A stretch of 64,000 bases of DNA from Solirubrobacter taibaiensis (GTDB lineage: Bacteria; Actinomycetota; Thermoleophilia; Solirubrobacterales; Solirubrobacteraceae), in NCBI GenBank assembly GCA_027587225.1, contig JAPDDQ010000001.1, positions 372,001 to 436,000 on the forward strand. Direction: 5' to 3'. The translations under genes and the position numbers were made by a program. This document shows, piece after piece, positions 43,203 to 52,414 of this stretch. Position 1 is the first letter of the stretch. Each line of letters starts with the position of its first letter. Under the pieces are notes generated by a model that did not search any database, was not told the DNA's origin, and saw only the letters and a list, made by a program, of their open reading frames with translations.

Positions 43203-44545
43203 AGGCGAAGAGTGTGCTTGCCGCGCTTGCCCTGTCGGCGCTCGTCGCCGGCTGCGGTGGAGCGCCCGGTGCCGAGGACCCCGAAGACAAGGCGGCATCG
43301 ACGCCGGTCGCGACGGCTGAAGCGAAGCCGGACGTCGCCGCCGCGGGTGACGTGACGCTGACCGTGTGGGACCAGAACGTCCGCGGCGGTCAGAACGCGG
43401 AGATCGAAGAGCTCAACAAGCAGTTCCAGGCCAAGTACCCGAACGTGAAGATCGAGCGGACGAAGAAGTCCTTCGAGGATCTGCTCAAGACGGTCAAGCT
43501 GGCCGTCTCGGGCGACGACGCTCCGGACGTGATCCAGGTCAACCAGGGCCGCGGCGTGATGGGCGAGATCGTCAAGGCCGGGCTCCTGCGCCCGGTGGAC
43601 GACTACGCGAAGGTCTACGGCTGGGACTCGCGCTACTCGTCGACCCTGCTGGACCTCAACAAGTTCTCGCCCGACGGCGCCGAGTTCGGCTCCGGCGAGC
43701 TGTACGGGCTCTCCCAGATGGGCGAGATCGTCGGCGTCTACTACAACAAGGACAAGGTCTCCACGCCGCCGACGACGCTGACCGAGTTCGAGGCCGCGCT
43801 GGACTCGGCCAAGAGCGCGGGCGACACGCCGATCATGTTCGGCAACCTGGAGAAGTGGCCGGGCATCCACAACTTCGAGAGCGTGCTCGGGCAGACGGCG
43901 GACAAGGCCGCGATCCGCGACTTCGTCTTCTCCCGCAACGAGCCCTCCTTCGACACGCCGGAGTTCCAGGCCGGCGCGACGAAGATCAAGGAGTGGGTCG
44001 ACAAGGGCTACTTCAACAAGGACTTCAACGGCAAGGACTACGACCCGGCGTGGCAGGACTTCGCCAAGGGCGAGTCGGCGTTCCTGATCGCGGGCACGTG
44101 GGTGACCGCGGACCTGGCGAAGGAGATGGGCGACAAGGTCGGCTTCATGCTCATGCCGGGCCAAGACCCCGCCGCGCCGGTCTCGCTGGGTGGCGAGGAC
44201 CTGCCGTGGACCATCACCAAGAACGCGAAGGCCCCGGACGTCGCGGCGGCCTACATCGACTTCCTCACGGACGCGAACGCGGCCAAGGTGCTCGTGGACA
44301 CGGACAACCTGCCGGCCATGAAGGACGCGCCGGCGCCGGCCGAGGGCGTCTCGGTGGACGTGGCCAACGCGTGGCAGAAGCTCAATGAGGCCGACGGCGT
44401 GATTCCGTACCTGGACTACACGACGCCGACCTTCTACGACGACATCTCGGCCGCCATCCAGGAGTTGCTGGCGGGCAAGCAGTCGCCGACCGAGTTCACC
44501 GCGGGCGTGCAGGAGGCGTACAGCAAGTGGGCGGAGAGCCGCTGA
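43199..44545 (+). CDS. ABC sugar transporter substrate-binding lipoprotein
   Basis: A 448-residue extracytoplasmic binding protein. The lipobox is in LALSALVAGCGG, with Cys at about residue 19; a Pro/Ala/Thr linker follows. The fold is cluster-D / family 1 type: DVTLTVWDQNVRGGQNAEIEELNKQFQAKYPNVKIE, DDAPDVIQVNQG, GLSQMGEIVGVYYNKD, AFLIAGTWVTADL. Substrate: an oligo- or disaccharide by family. GTG at 43199 overlaps the kinase stop (GTGA). AAGGAGGA at 43188-43195 is the strongest ribosome site of the operon, in keeping with the high level at which binding proteins are made. Confidence 0.93.
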   Translation: MKAKSVLAALALSALVAGCGGAPGAEDPEDKAASTPVATAEAKPDVAAAGDVTLTVWDQNVRGGQNAEIEELNKQFQAKYPNVKIERTKKSFEDLLKTVKLAVSGDDAPDVIQVNQGRGVMGEIVKAGLLRPVDDYAKVYGWDSRYSSTLLDLNKFSPDGAEFGSGELYGLSQMGEIVGVYYNKDKVSTPPTTLTEFEAALDSAKSAGDTPIMFGNLEKWPGIHNFESVLGQTADKAAIRDFVFSRNEPSFDTPEFQAGATKIKEWVDKGYFNKDFNGKDYDPAWQDFAKGESAFLIAGTWVTADLAKEMGDKVGFMLMPGQDPAAPVSLGGEDLPWTITKNAKAPDVAAAYIDFLTDANAAKVLVDTDNLPAMKDAPAPAEGVSVDVANAWQKLNEADGVIPYLDYTTPTFYDDISAAIQELLAGKQSPTEFTAGVQEAYSKWAESR

Positions 44546-44546
44546 C

Positions 44547-45482
44547 GTGGCCATTGCGGCCGCTCCACTAGAAGCGGCCGAAGCGGCCTCCCGTGACGGA
44601 TCGCCGGGCGAACGCCCGCCCGGCGAACCGCGCCTCGTCGGATACCTGTACCTGCTGCCGGCGTTCGTGGTGTTCGCCGGCTTCGTCCTGTACCCGCTCT
44701 ACCGCGCGGCGTACATCTCGCTCTACGACTGGGACGGGCTGACGGTCGGCACGTGGGCGGGGCTGGACAACTACGCGGAGGTCTTCACCGACGAGGACCT
44801 GCGCAGCGCGTTCGTCCACGCCCTGATCCTGCTGCTGTTCTACTCGGTGCTGCCGATCCTGATCGGCTTGGCGCTCGCGGGTGTGATGGCGCGGGCGCGC
44901 GTGCGCGGACTGGCGTTCTTCCGGGCGGTGCTGTTCCTGCCACAGGTGATCGCGATGGTCGTCGTCGCCCTGATGTGGAAGATGATCTACCAGCCCGGCG
45001 ACGACGGAGCGTTGAATCGCGTGCTGGGGTTGTTCGGGATCGAGGGCAAGTCGTGGCTCGGGGACTTCAACCTCGCGCTGCCGGCGGTCGGGTTCGTGGG
45101 GACATACGTGTACTTCGGGCTGGCGATGGTGCTGCTCACCGCGGGCGTGCAGAAGATCCCGACGTCGCTGTACGACGCGGCGCGGGTGGACGGCGCCGGG
45201 CCGTTCCGTGAGTTCCTGGCCGTGACGCTGCCGGGGCTGCGCGGGGAGATCGCGGTGGCGCTGACGCTCACGACGATCTACGCGCTGCGCAACTTCGACC
45301 TCGTCTACATCACGACAAGCGGCGGACCGGGCAACGCCACGTCGGTGCCGGCGTTCCAGGTGTTCTCACGCGCGTTCGAGAGCGGCCAGGTGGGCTCGGC
45401 CGCCGCCGTCGGCATCACACTCACGATCATCATCTTCCTGATCTCCTTGGGCATCAACCGGCTGGCGGAGCGGTCCACATGA
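44547..45482 (+). CDS. ABC sugar transporter permease 1 (MalF/UgpA type)
   Basis: A 311-residue permease with six membrane helices. Before them lies a polar N-terminus of about 30 residues (AEAASRDGSPGERPPGEP). The EAA-type cytoplasmic loop is in IPTSLYDAARVDGAGPFREFLAVTLPGL, which contacts the ATPase. LYDWDGLTVGTWAGLDNYAEVF is the typical first outside loop. GTG at 44547, one base after the binding-protein stop. The stop overlaps the next permease start (ATGA). Confidence 0.93.
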   Translation: MAIAAAPLEAAEAASRDGSPGERPPGEPRLVGYLYLLPAFVVFAGFVLYPLYRAAYISLYDWDGLTVGTWAGLDNYAEVFTDEDLRSAFVHALILLLFYSVLPILIGLALAGVMARARVRGLAFFRAVLFLPQVIAMVVVALMWKMIYQPGDDGALNRVLGLFGIEGKSWLGDFNLALPAVGFVGTYVYFGLAMVLLTAGVQKIPTSLYDAARVDGAGPFREFLAVTLPGLRGEIAVALTLTTIYALRNFDLVYITTSGGPGNATSVPAFQVFSRAFESGQVGSAAAVGITLTIIIFLISLGINRLAERST

Positions 45483-46297
45483 CCTCGCGCGCCGAGCAGT
45501 CGCTGGGCTACGTGATCCTCGGCGTGTTCTCGCTGCTCGCGCTGGCGCCGATCGTCGGCATCCTCTTCACGTCGCTGCAGGACCCGGACGGGATCGCGTC
45601 GTTCGGCGCGCTCAACGGCCTGCACTTCGAGAACTTCAAGACCGCCTGGGTGGAGGGCAACTTCGGGGCGTACCTGAAGTCGAGCATCATCGTGTCGGTG
45701 AGCGTCGTGGTGGTCGCGACGCTGTTCTCGATCATGGCCGGGTACGCGTTCGGGCTGATGCGCTTCCGCGGCTCGACGGTGCTGTTCTACCTGTTCCTGC
45801 TCGGGCTGATGGTGCCCACGGAGGCGATCATCGTGCCGCTCTATTACGACCTGCGCGACCTGAACCTCACCAACACCTACTGGGCGTTGATCCTGCCCCA
45901 GATCGCGACGTCGGTGGCGTTCGGGACCTATTGGATGCGGACCTACTTCCGCACCGTGCCGCGGTCGCTGATCGAGGCGGCGCGACTGGACGGCGCGTCT
46001 TCGTGGTTCACGCTCTGGCGCGTGCTGCTGCCGCTGGCGCGGCCGGCCGTGCTGACCATGACCGTGCTGCTGTTCATGTGGACGTGGAACGAGTTCCTGC
46101 TCGCCCTGGTGATGGTCTCGGACGAGTCCTTGCGCACGGCGCCACTGGGGCTGAGCTTCTTCCAGGGCCGCAACACGAGCGACCTGTCGTTGATGGCGGC
46201 GGCGTCGGTGATCGTGGCGCTGCCCGTGGTGATCCTGTACGTGTTCCTCCAGCGGCACTTCATCCGCGGGATGCTGGCCGGGGCGGTGAAGGGCTGA
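45479..46297 (+). CDS. ABC sugar transporter permease 2 (MalG/UgpE type)
   Basis: A 272-residue permease with six helices and the EAA loop VPRSLIEAARLDGASSWFTLWRVLLPLARPA. The N-terminal LGYVILGVFSLLALAPIVGILFTSLQ and C-terminal LYVFLQRHFIRGMLAGAVKG are standard for MalG-type partners. It pairs with permease 1. ATG at 45479. It ends TGATG into the ATPase gene. Confidence 0.93.
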   Translation: MTSRAEQSLGYVILGVFSLLALAPIVGILFTSLQDPDGIASFGALNGLHFENFKTAWVEGNFGAYLKSSIIVSVSVVVVATLFSIMAGYAFGLMRFRGSTVLFYLFLLGLMVPTEAIIVPLYYDLRDLNLTNTYWALILPQIATSVAFGTYWMRTYFRTVPRSLIEAARLDGASSWFTLWRVLLPLARPAVLTMTVLLFMWTWNEFLLALVMVSDESLRTAPLGLSFFQGRNTSDLSLMAAASVIVALPVVILYVFLQRHFIRGMLAGAVKG

Positions 46298-47310
46298 TGG
46301 CGGGCGTTCAATTCGATGCGGTCGGGAAGCGGTTCGGGTCGGTCGAGGCCGTCCGCGACCTGTCGCTCGAGATCGCGGACGGCGAGTTCATGGTGCTGGT
46401 CGGGCCGTCGGGCTCGGGCAAGACGACGGCGTTGCGGATGCTCGCCGGCCTGGAGGCGATCACGTCCGGGACGATCTCGATCGGCGAGAAGGTCGTGAAC
46501 AAGGTCGCGCCGCGCGAGCGCGACATCGCCATGGTCTTCCAGGACTACGCGCTGTACCCGCAGATGACGGTGTTCGACAACCTGGCGTTCGGGTTGCGGC
46601 GGCGCAAGGTGCCGGCGGTGGAGATCAAGCGGCGCGTGGAGGAGGCGGCGGGGCTGCTGGACATGAGCGCGCTGCTGGAGCGGCGGCCGGGGCAGCTCAG
46701 CGGCGGGCAGGCGCAGCGCGTGGCGCTGGGTCGCGCCTTGGTGCGGGAGCCGCAGGTGTTTCTGATGGATGAGCCTTTGAGCAACCTGGACGCGAAGCTG
46801 CGCACGCAGACGCGCGGGGAGATCCGGCGGCTGCAGCTGCAGGTCCAGACCACGACGGTCTACGTCACCCACGACCAGGTCGAGGCGATGACGATGGGTG
46901 ACCGGATCGCGGTCATGAACGACGGCCGGCTCGAGCAGGTCGGCACGCCGGAAGAGCTCTACGAGCGGCCCGCGAACCGCTTCGTCGCCGGCTTCATCGG
47001 CTCGCCCTCGATGAGCTTCTTCACGGGGTCCGAGGTGGGGCTCACGCTGCCGCGCAACGGTGCCGTGGTGGGCGTGCGGCCCGAGCACGTGCGGCCGTGG
47101 CGCGAAGGGCTGATCGGGCCCTTGAAGGGCCAGGTGGCGTTCGTGGAGGCGCTGGGGCGCGAGACGTTCGTCGGCGTCGACGTGGGGGAGGCGCGGCTGG
47201 TGGTCTTCGAGGAAGGCCGCGCGGTGCGCGACGTGGGCGACGAGATGGAGTTCGGTCTGGTGGAATCCGGCCTGCGGTACTTCCACGCGGATTCAGGGGC
47301 GGCGCTGTGA
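46297..47310 (+). CDS. ABC sugar transporter ATPase (MalK/UgpC/MsmX type)
   Basis: A 337-residue ATPase. Walker A GPSGSGKTT, Q-loop FQDYALYPQM, signature LSGGQAQRVALGRAL, Walker B VFLMDEPLSNLDAKL and H-loop VTHDQVEAM are all intact. The C-terminal TOBE region includes VVGVRPEHV and GRETFVGVDV. Many actinobacterial sugar importers rely on one shared ATPase (MsiK) encoded elsewhere, so a dedicated ATPase inside the operon is worth noting. ATG at 46297 overlaps the permease stop by one base. Confidence 0.95.
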   Translation: MAGVQFDAVGKRFGSVEAVRDLSLEIADGEFMVLVGPSGSGKTTALRMLAGLEAITSGTISIGEKVVNKVAPRERDIAMVFQDYALYPQMTVFDNLAFGLRRRKVPAVEIKRRVEEAAGLLDMSALLERRPGQLSGGQAQRVALGRALVREPQVFLMDEPLSNLDAKLRTQTRGEIRRLQLQVQTTTVYVTHDQVEAMTMGDRIAVMNDGRLEQVGTPEELYERPANRFVAGFIGSPSMSFFTGSEVGLTLPRNGAVVGVRPEHVRPWREGLIGPLKGQVAFVEALGRETFVGVDVGEARLVVFEEGRAVRDVGDEMEFGLVESGLRYFHADSGAAL

Positions 47311-47825
47311 TCTTCTACGGGTTCAACATCTCGGCCGACGGCTACGTCATGGACAGCGAGGGCAACTTCGACTGGTCGGAGCCCACCGAGGAGCTCCACA
47401 GCTTCTGGAACGGCGTCCAGCGCGAAACCGTGCTCAACGTCTACGGCCGCAGGTTGTGGGAGACGATGAGCTACTGGGCCGCGCCGCGTGAGGATTCCCC
47501 GCCGGTGGAGCTGGCGTTCGCCGAGGCGTGGCAGGCGACACCGACGCTGGTGGTCTCGCGGACGCTCGAGCGCGTCGAGGGCGCCGAGCTCGTGCGCGAC
47601 GTCAGCGAGGTCCCCGACCGCGACGGCCCGGTGCAGGTCGGCGGCCCCGAGCTCGCCGCGGCGATGTTCGACCGCATCGACGAGTTCTGGCCCGTCGTGT
47701 ACCCGGTGGCGGTCGGCGGCGGGACGCCGTTCTTTCCCGCGGGCGCGGCACGACTGAACCTGAAGCTCATCGAGTCGCGACCGTTCGAGTCAGGCGCGGT
47801 CCTGCTGCGCTATCAGCGCGCGTAG
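47307..47825 (+). CDS. dihydrofolate-reductase-like (RibD C-domain) protein
   Basis: A 172-residue protein of the bacterial DHFR / RibD C-terminal fold. Segments are IFYGFNISADGYVMD, LNVYGRRLWETMSYW, TLVVSRTLERV, DGPVQVGGPELAAAMF and VYPVAVGGGTPFFP. Such proteins are NADPH-dependent reductases of unknown substrate; true folate reduction is unlikely. The GTG at 47307 overlaps the ATPase stop (GTGA), making it the eighth gene of the operon, although its link to sugar use is unclear. Its end overlaps the convergent gene by 36 bases. Confidence 0.85.
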   Translation: MIFYGFNISADGYVMDSEGNFDWSEPTEELHSFWNGVQRETVLNVYGRRLWETMSYWAAPREDSPPVELAFAEAWQATPTLVVSRTLERVEGAELVRDVSEVPDRDGPVQVGGPELAAAMFDRIDEFWPVVYPVAVGGGTPFFPAGAARLNLKLIESRPFESGAVLLRYQRA

Positions 47826-48455
47826 GTTCTCGGCCACATAGTCGACGTCGATGCCGGTGTAGTCCTCCGGCAGCCCGCCGAGATAGATCGCCTGGGCCCG
47901 CTGGATGCCGATGTGCGGGAAGCGTGCGTGGGCCCACGCCGCGGCGTCGCCCTTGGGCGCGATGGCGCCCGTCACGAGCGAGTAGTAGATGCGGCAGAGC
48001 GTGAGGAGCACGTTCGTGGTGTCCTCGTGCAGGTCGAGCAGCACGGGCTCGACGGTGTCGAACATCGCGTGGCGGATTGCCTCCGGGTCGGGCGGATCGA
48101 GCAGCGCCTGCGGGGGTGGGCCGTCGAGCGTCCGGCTCGCGAGCAGGACCTTGTGGATGAGGATCGCGAGGTCGTGGTTCTCACCCTCCTCCCAGCGGTC
48201 CGGGAGCCAGCCACCCCACTGGAACTCCATCGCGCCGTCCGCGACGATCGTGACCTCGACGTTGCGGCCCTCGATGGTCCGCAGGCCCTCGAACAGCCGC
48301 TGCTTCTCGGCCGTGGTCAGCCGGCGGCGCGCGACGACGAAGACGTCGAGGTCACTGCGCGGCTGGAGCCCACCGTGGACCGCGGAACCGAACAAGTAGA
48401 CGCCCAGCGGATCGAGCTCCGCGACGAGGGCTTGGACCGCTTCGAGCTCCTGCAT
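47790..48455 (-). CDS. nucleotidyltransferase resembling aminoglycoside adenylyltransferases (AadA-like)
   Basis: A 221-residue protein. The Pol-beta superfamily motif is YLFGSAVHGGLQPRSDLDVFVVARRRL (GS then DxD), with a third acidic residue probably in VEVTIVADG. The C-terminal helical part (DTTNVLLTLCRIYYSLVTGAIAPKGDAAAWA) matches the DUF4111-type domain that follows the catalytic domain in ANT(3'') enzymes. It is about 40 residues shorter than AadA. An antibiotic-modifying role is possible, but relatives with other substrates exist. ATG at 48455; 18 bases separate it from the divergent gene. Confidence 0.8.
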   Translation of the reverse strand: MQELEAVQALVAELDPLGVYLFGSAVHGGLQPRSDLDVFVVARRRLTTAEKQRLFEGLRTIEGRNVEVTIVADGAMEFQWGGWLPDRWEEGENHDLAILIHKVLLASRTLDGPPPQALLDPPDPEAIRHAMFDTVEPVLLDLHEDTTNVLLTLCRIYYSLVTGAIAPKGDAAAWAHARFPHIGIQRAQAIYLGGLPEDYTGIDVDYVAENLRALIAQQDRA

Positions 48456-48473
48456 CGGACTAGTCTGGCGACG

Positions 48474-49085
48474 ATGCCGCGCCAGTTGGCCTCGATCATG
48501 GCCGAGTACGCCGAGCACGAGGAGTCGCGCAAGCCGACGCTGTTCACGCGCGCGCCGAGCGGGCACGTCCGCGCGCACGAGTTCAACGAGCCCGACGACG
48601 AGTCGGCGATCCGGCGCATCCAGGGCATCGTGTCCGACTCGGCGGCGTCGGTCACGGGGCTGCTCCTGCTGGGCCATGAGCCGGAGCGCGTGCTGATCAC
48701 CGCGACCGACGGCGCGACGCACATCGCCGCGCAGGCGCTGATCAGCGAGGACGACGCGCTCCGAGAATGGGAGGAGCTCATCCCGGGGGACGAAGGCGCG
48801 ACGTTCATGGTCAACCTGCTGCGACGCGCGCTCGGGATCGACACGCTCTCGCAGCGGAAGGGGGCGCTCGACGAAGTGGCGATGATCCGGCGTGCGCTGG
48901 ACGGGTTCCTGCAGCGCGTCGACGCGGACGGGTACTTCGCGGCCGGTCCGGACGCGCTCGAAGGCGACCGGCTCGGGCTCGTGGAGCTCGCGCGCGACGC
49001 GCTGGACCTCGCCACGTCGCACGGGCGGGCGACCAAGCAGCTGGATGAGGGAGTGACCCTCAAGCGCGTACCGAGTCCTGACTGA
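48474..49085 (+). CDS. conserved hypothetical protein
   Basis: A 203-residue soluble protein, not recognised. It has a polar N-terminus ([21 protein letters not shown]), a strand-rich middle ([32 protein letters not shown]) and a long helical C-terminus ([49 protein letters not shown]). No signal peptide or membrane segment. ATG at 48474. Divergent from the nucleotidyltransferase. Confidence 0.65.
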   Translation: MPRQLASIMAEYAEHEESRKPTLFTRAPSGHVRAHEFNEPDDESAIRRIQGIVSDSAASVTGLLLLGHEPERVLITATDGATHIAAQALISEDDALREWEELIPGDEGATFMVNLLRRALGIDTLSQRKGALDEVAMIRRALDGFLQRVDADGYFAAGPDALEGDRLGLVELARDALDLATSHGRATKQLDEGVTLKRVPSPD

Positions 49086-49114
49086 AATCCGGCGCGGCGT
49101 GGTATTGGGACGCG

Positions 49115-51253
49115 GTGCGACTTCACCGGGCTCTCATTCTCGCGGCGGTGTTGGTGGCCGTCGCACCCGCCACTGCTCACGCGGCGCCGCTGACGTATTC
49201 CGCGCTGTCACCTGACGGGCGCCACCTCTACGTGGCGTCACAGACCGACGAGGAGGACGGTGCGCTCACGCACTTCTCGGTGGGTGCGGGCGGGGCGCTG
49301 ACGTACGTCGGTTGCTACGGACTGCCGGCGGGGTGCGAGCCGTCCGGGTTCGACGAATTCATCTGGCCGAAGGGCATCGTGGTCAGCCCGGACGGGCGGG
49401 ACGTCTATGTGCTCGGTCCCGGCCTGGGCCGGTACCGGCGCGGCGGGGATGGCCGGCTCACGTACGTCGGCAAGGACACCAGCGGGCGGCTCGGCAACGT
49501 GCGTTCGCTCGCCATCAGCCCGGATGGCCGGGCGCTCTACGCCGCGGGCGGTGATGAGACCGTGTTCCGTGAGAGCCGTGTCGTCCACTTCCGGCGCGAC
49601 AGCGCGACGGGCGCGACCGCGTACGCGGGGTGCATCGGCACGGACTTCACCAGCCGCACGGCGGACTGCGTGGCGCTCCCCGCGGGTGTGGTCTCGACGT
49701 CCGGGGCGATGAGCCTCGTGGTCAGCGCGGACAGCCGGCACGTGTACACGACTGGCTGGGTCGGGGGCGTGAGCGAGTTCTCCGGCGTGACCGCGGTGAC
49801 GCACTTCCGGGCGGGCGACGACGGTGCGTTGTCGTTTGCGGACTGCATCGGCAACGCGCCGAGCGGGTGCACGGAGTTTCCCTACGGCACCTACGGGCTC
49901 ACGCCGCGCATGCAGTCGCTCGCTCTGGCGGGGAGTCAGCTGACGGTCGGCTCGGACGCGGGGACGACCATGCGCTTCGGGTTGGGCTCCGGCGGCGAGC
50001 TGACGTTCGCCGGGTGCAGCGGGAGCACACCCGCCTGCGCGTTCACGGGGGCCGGGTCTCCGACCCCGGCGACGATCGAGTTGCTGCCCCCGGACGAGCC
50101 GACCCAGTTCGGCGGCGGCCTGAACGCGCGGATCAAGACGACCGGCGGCTGGGCAGCGCGCTGGGAATACGGTCCGACCACCGCGTACGGGCTGTGGCGT
50201 GACGGCGGCTCCACGTCCAGTGCGGGCAATGGCTGGACCAGGCTCGAGACGTCGCTGCGCGATGTCGCGCCCGGCAGGACGTACCACTACCGCCTCGTCG
50301 TGAACACGCCGGCGGGCGTGGTCTACAGCCCGGACGCCACCTTCACCACCTTGCCCTACGGCCCGCCGCAGTACCCGCCGTCGGTCTGGTCGCACCAGCC
50401 GCTCGGCAACGCGGGCACGAGCGTCGCGTTCGCGGCCACCGTGGACGGCTCCGGTTTCCCGACGCGCTGGTGGTTCGAGTGGGGCGAGACCCAGGCTTAC
50501 GGCCGCACCACCCCGCCGCGCCAGCTGTCCGAGGCCGACGCGCGCACACACTCGGTGAAGGAGCTCGTCACCGGCCTGACGCCGGGCAAGCAGTACTACT
50601 ACCGCGTGGTCGCCGAAAACGCCGCCGGGCGCGCCGAGGGCCACGGCAGCGGCGTGTTCACCTACGCGGGGCCGACCCCCGGGGATCCGGACCCGTCGCC
50701 GACGCCGGACCCGTCGCCGACCCCGGACCCGAGCCCGTCGCCGGACCCGACCCCGTCGCCGGACCCGACCCCGTCGCCCGATCCGACCCCGTCGCCGTCT
50801 CCGGACCCGTCGCCCGATCCGACCCCGTCGCCGTCTCCGGACCCGTCGCCCGACCCGACCTCGTCGCCGGACCCGTCGCCGACCCCGGACCCGGACCCGT
50901 CGCCCGACTCGACCCCGTCGCCGACCCCGGACCCGTCGCCGGACCCGACCGCGTCGCCGAGCCCCGACCCGGCCGGGCCTTTCGCGACGGCCCCGCTCTC
51001 GCCACCCTCGTTGTCCCCGAGCCCAGCGCGCGCCTCGGTCCCGTCAACCCCGAAACCGCGCGTCTCCGTGTCCAAGCGCCGCATCGTCGTCACGCTCGCC
51101 GCGCGGACGCGGGTGACGATTCACCGCCGGCAGGACGGCCGCTGGGTCCGTGTCGCCTCGGTCACCACCCGCGCCACCATCCGCCGGACGGTGAGGCCCG
51201 GGCTCTATCGGGTCACGGCCGGCATCGTCACGCGTCAGGTGCGGGTCCGGTAG
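49115..51253 (+). CDS. secreted beta-propeller protein with fibronectin-like repeats and Pro/Ser/Asp repeat region
   Basis: A 712-residue exported protein. Signal peptide with core [22 protein letters not shown]. Residues about 25-310 are lactonase/WD40-like blades ([60 protein letters not shown]). Residues about 330-520 are two fibronectin-III-like segments ([57 protein letters not shown]). Residues about 525-625 are a P-D-P-S-P-T repeat. The last about 65 residues are a basic beta domain ([35 protein letters not shown]). It is probably an envelope-associated protein with a stiff wall-spanning stalk. GTG at 49115. Confidence 0.8.
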   Translation: MRLHRALILAAVLVAVAPATAHAAPLTYSALSPDGRHLYVASQTDEEDGALTHFSVGAGGALTYVGCYGLPAGCEPSGFDEFIWPKGIVVSPDGRDVYVLGPGLGRYRRGGDGRLTYVGKDTSGRLGNVRSLAISPDGRALYAAGGDETVFRESRVVHFRRDSATGATAYAGCIGTDFTSRTADCVALPAGVVSTSGAMSLVVSADSRHVYTTGWVGGVSEFSGVTAVTHFRAGDDGALSFADCIGNAPSGCTEFPYGTYGLTPRMQSLALAGSQLTVGSDAGTTMRFGLGSGGELTFAGCSGSTPACAFTGAGSPTPATIELLPPDEPTQFGGGLNARIKTTGGWAARWEYGPTTAYGLWRDGGSTSSAGNGWTRLETSLRDVAPGRTYHYRLVVNTPAGVVYSPDATFTTLPYGPPQYPPSVWSHQPLGNAGTSVAFAATVDGSGFPTRWWFEWGETQAYGRTTPPRQLSEADARTHSVKELVTGLTPGKQYYYRVVAENAAGRAEGHGSGVFTYAGPTPGDPDPSPTPDPSPTPDPSPSPDPTPSPDPTPSPDPTPSPSPDPSPDPTPSPSPDPSPDPTSSPDPSPTPDPDPSPDSTPSPTPDPSPDPTASPSPDPAGPFATAPLSPPSLSPSPARASVPSTPKPRVSVSKRRIVVTLAARTRVTIHRRQDGRWVRVASVTTRATIRRTVRPGLYRVTAGIVTRQVRVR
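50690..50972. repeat. degenerate tandem repeat coding Pro-Asp-Pro-Ser-Pro-Thr
   Basis: About 280 bases of units such as CCGTCGCCGGACCCGACC and shorter variants, all in frame within the secreted protein gene. The period is a multiple of 6 bases, so length changes by slippage would keep the reading frame. Confidence 0.85.
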
Positions 51254-51674
51254 GCGGGCCGGAGCGCAGCACGATCGTCGTCTCGGTGTCCGCGGCGCCG
51301 TGGCGGAGCCGCAGCGTCCGCAGCAGCATGTCCAGCTCTGCGGTGTCGCGGCACGCCACGCGCAGCTGATAGTCCGGTGCGCCGGTGAGGTGCAGCACTT
51401 CGATCACGGACGGGAGCTGGGAGGCCTCGATCGCGAACTGGTCGGAGTCCACGCCGTGGGAGAGCGTGATGCCGACGAGCGCCTCGAGGCTGCGGCCGCC
51501 CGCGGCGGGGTCGATGAGCGCGGTGAAGCCGAGGATCACGCCCGCCTGCCGCAGGCGGCGCACGCGGTCGGCGGCCGCGTTCGCGCTGAGCCCCACGGCG
51601 GCACCGAGCTCACGCCAGCTCAGTCGCCCATCCGCACGGAGCAGCCTGAGGATCTCGCTGTCGGTCGGGTCCAC
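51228..51674 (-). CDS. Lrp/AsnC family transcriptional regulator
   Basis: A 148-residue feast/famine regulator. The N-terminal helix-turn-helix is [51 protein letters not shown]. The C-terminal ligand domain (RAM) is [48 protein letters not shown]. It is divergent from a LysE-type exporter, the classic layout in which the Lrp protein senses an amino acid and controls its export. GTG at 51674. The 3' end overlaps the secreted protein gene by 26 bases. Confidence 0.92.
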   Translation of the reverse strand: MDPTDSEILRLLRADGRLSWRELGAAVGLSANAAADRVRRLRQAGVILGFTALIDPAAGGRSLEALVGITLSHGVDSDQFAIEASQLPSVIEVLHLTGAPDYQLRVACRDTAELDMLLRTLRLRHGAADTETTIVLRSGPPTGPAPDA

Positions 51675-51724
51675 GACCGCGATTGTCTCAGTCTTTCGCC
51701 GCAGGAGGTTGCGATCCGCGGTGC

Positions 51725-51747
51725 CATGCCTCTAGAACGGAGGCATG
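51725..51747. promoter_or_regulatory. 8-base inverted repeat over the lysE start codon
   Basis: Arms CATGCCTC (51725-51732) and GAGGCATG (51740-51747) around TAGAACG. The right arm contains GGAGG-C-ATG, the lysE ribosome-site-like sequence and start. It could be an Lrp-type operator or an RNA hairpin hiding the start; both are inference. Confidence 0.4.
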
Positions 51748-52335
51748 TTCTACGCAGGACTCATCGCCGGGCTCGCGATCGCCATGCAGGTCGGGGCGGT
51801 CAGCCTGCTGCTGATCGAGGCGTCGGTCGTCGGCGGGCCGCGCAAGGGCGTGGCCGCAGGAATGGGCGTCGCCACCGCGGACTTCGCGTACGCGGCGGTG
51901 GCCGGTGTGGCGGGCGGCGCCGCGGGGGCGGCGCTGGCGGGCCACGAGACGGAGATCAAGCTGTTCGCGGCGGCCGTGCTGGCGACGATCGCGCTGCACG
52001 GGCTGTTCGGGCTGTGGCGCGACCCGGAGCTGCGCGAGCTGGACGCGGGCGGCACCGTACGGTCGCACTACACGCGCTTTCTCGCCATCACCGCCGTCAA
52101 TCCCCTCACGATCGCGTCGTTCGCCGCGGTCGCCACCGCGCTGTCGGTGGACGGCGCCTCGGACATGCTCGCGTTCGTGCTCGGCGTGGGAATCGCGAGC
52201 GCCGGCTGGCACCTCGTGCTGCCGCTCGCCGCGGGCCACGCGGGGCGCTGGGTGACGCCGGCGATCCGGCGTTCGCTGGCGATCGGCGGGCGGGTCCTCG
52301 TTCTGGCCATCGCTGCGCACTTGGCCATCACCTGA
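51745..52335 (+). CDS. LysE/RhtB family amino acid exporter
   Basis: A 196-residue membrane protein with about five to six helices. The N-terminal AGLIAGLAIAMQVGAVSLLLIEASVVGGPRKGVAAGMGVATADFAYA is the LysE signature region, and FLAITAVNPLTIASFAAV is the conserved NP motif segment. It exports an amino acid whose identity is unknown; the divergent Lrp gene suggests basic or branched amino acids. ATG at 51745. GGAGG lies only one base from it, too close for a normal ribosome site, so translation may be leaderless. Confidence 0.9.
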   Translation: MFYAGLIAGLAIAMQVGAVSLLLIEASVVGGPRKGVAAGMGVATADFAYAAVAGVAGGAAGAALAGHETEIKLFAAAVLATIALHGLFGLWRDPELRELDAGGTVRSHYTRFLAITAVNPLTIASFAAVATALSVDGASDMLAFVLGVGIASAGWHLVLPLAAGHAGRWVTPAIRRSLAIGGRVLVLAIAAHLAIT

Positions 52336-52372
52336 ATTACCCAGACTCGACTGTAAAAGGGCGCCGATCAGG

Positions 52373-52378
52373 TATAAG
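52373..52378 (+). promoter_or_regulatory. candidate -10 box of the KDSH-like secreted protein gene
   Basis: TATAAG, 37 bases before the ATG at 52415, leaves room for a 5' leader containing the GGAGGGGAG ribosome site (52402-52410). It is one of the most AT-rich hexamers in this window; the -35 is unclear. Confidence 0.5.
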
Positions 52379-52414
52379 TCGGTCTGTCCTTTGACAGAAG
52401 TGGAGGGGAGTTCT

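Noticed and set aside
50690..50972. Regular repeat considered as a CRISPR array
   Set aside because: There are no unique spacers; the repeats are contiguous and in frame within a secreted protein gene. No cas genes are present.
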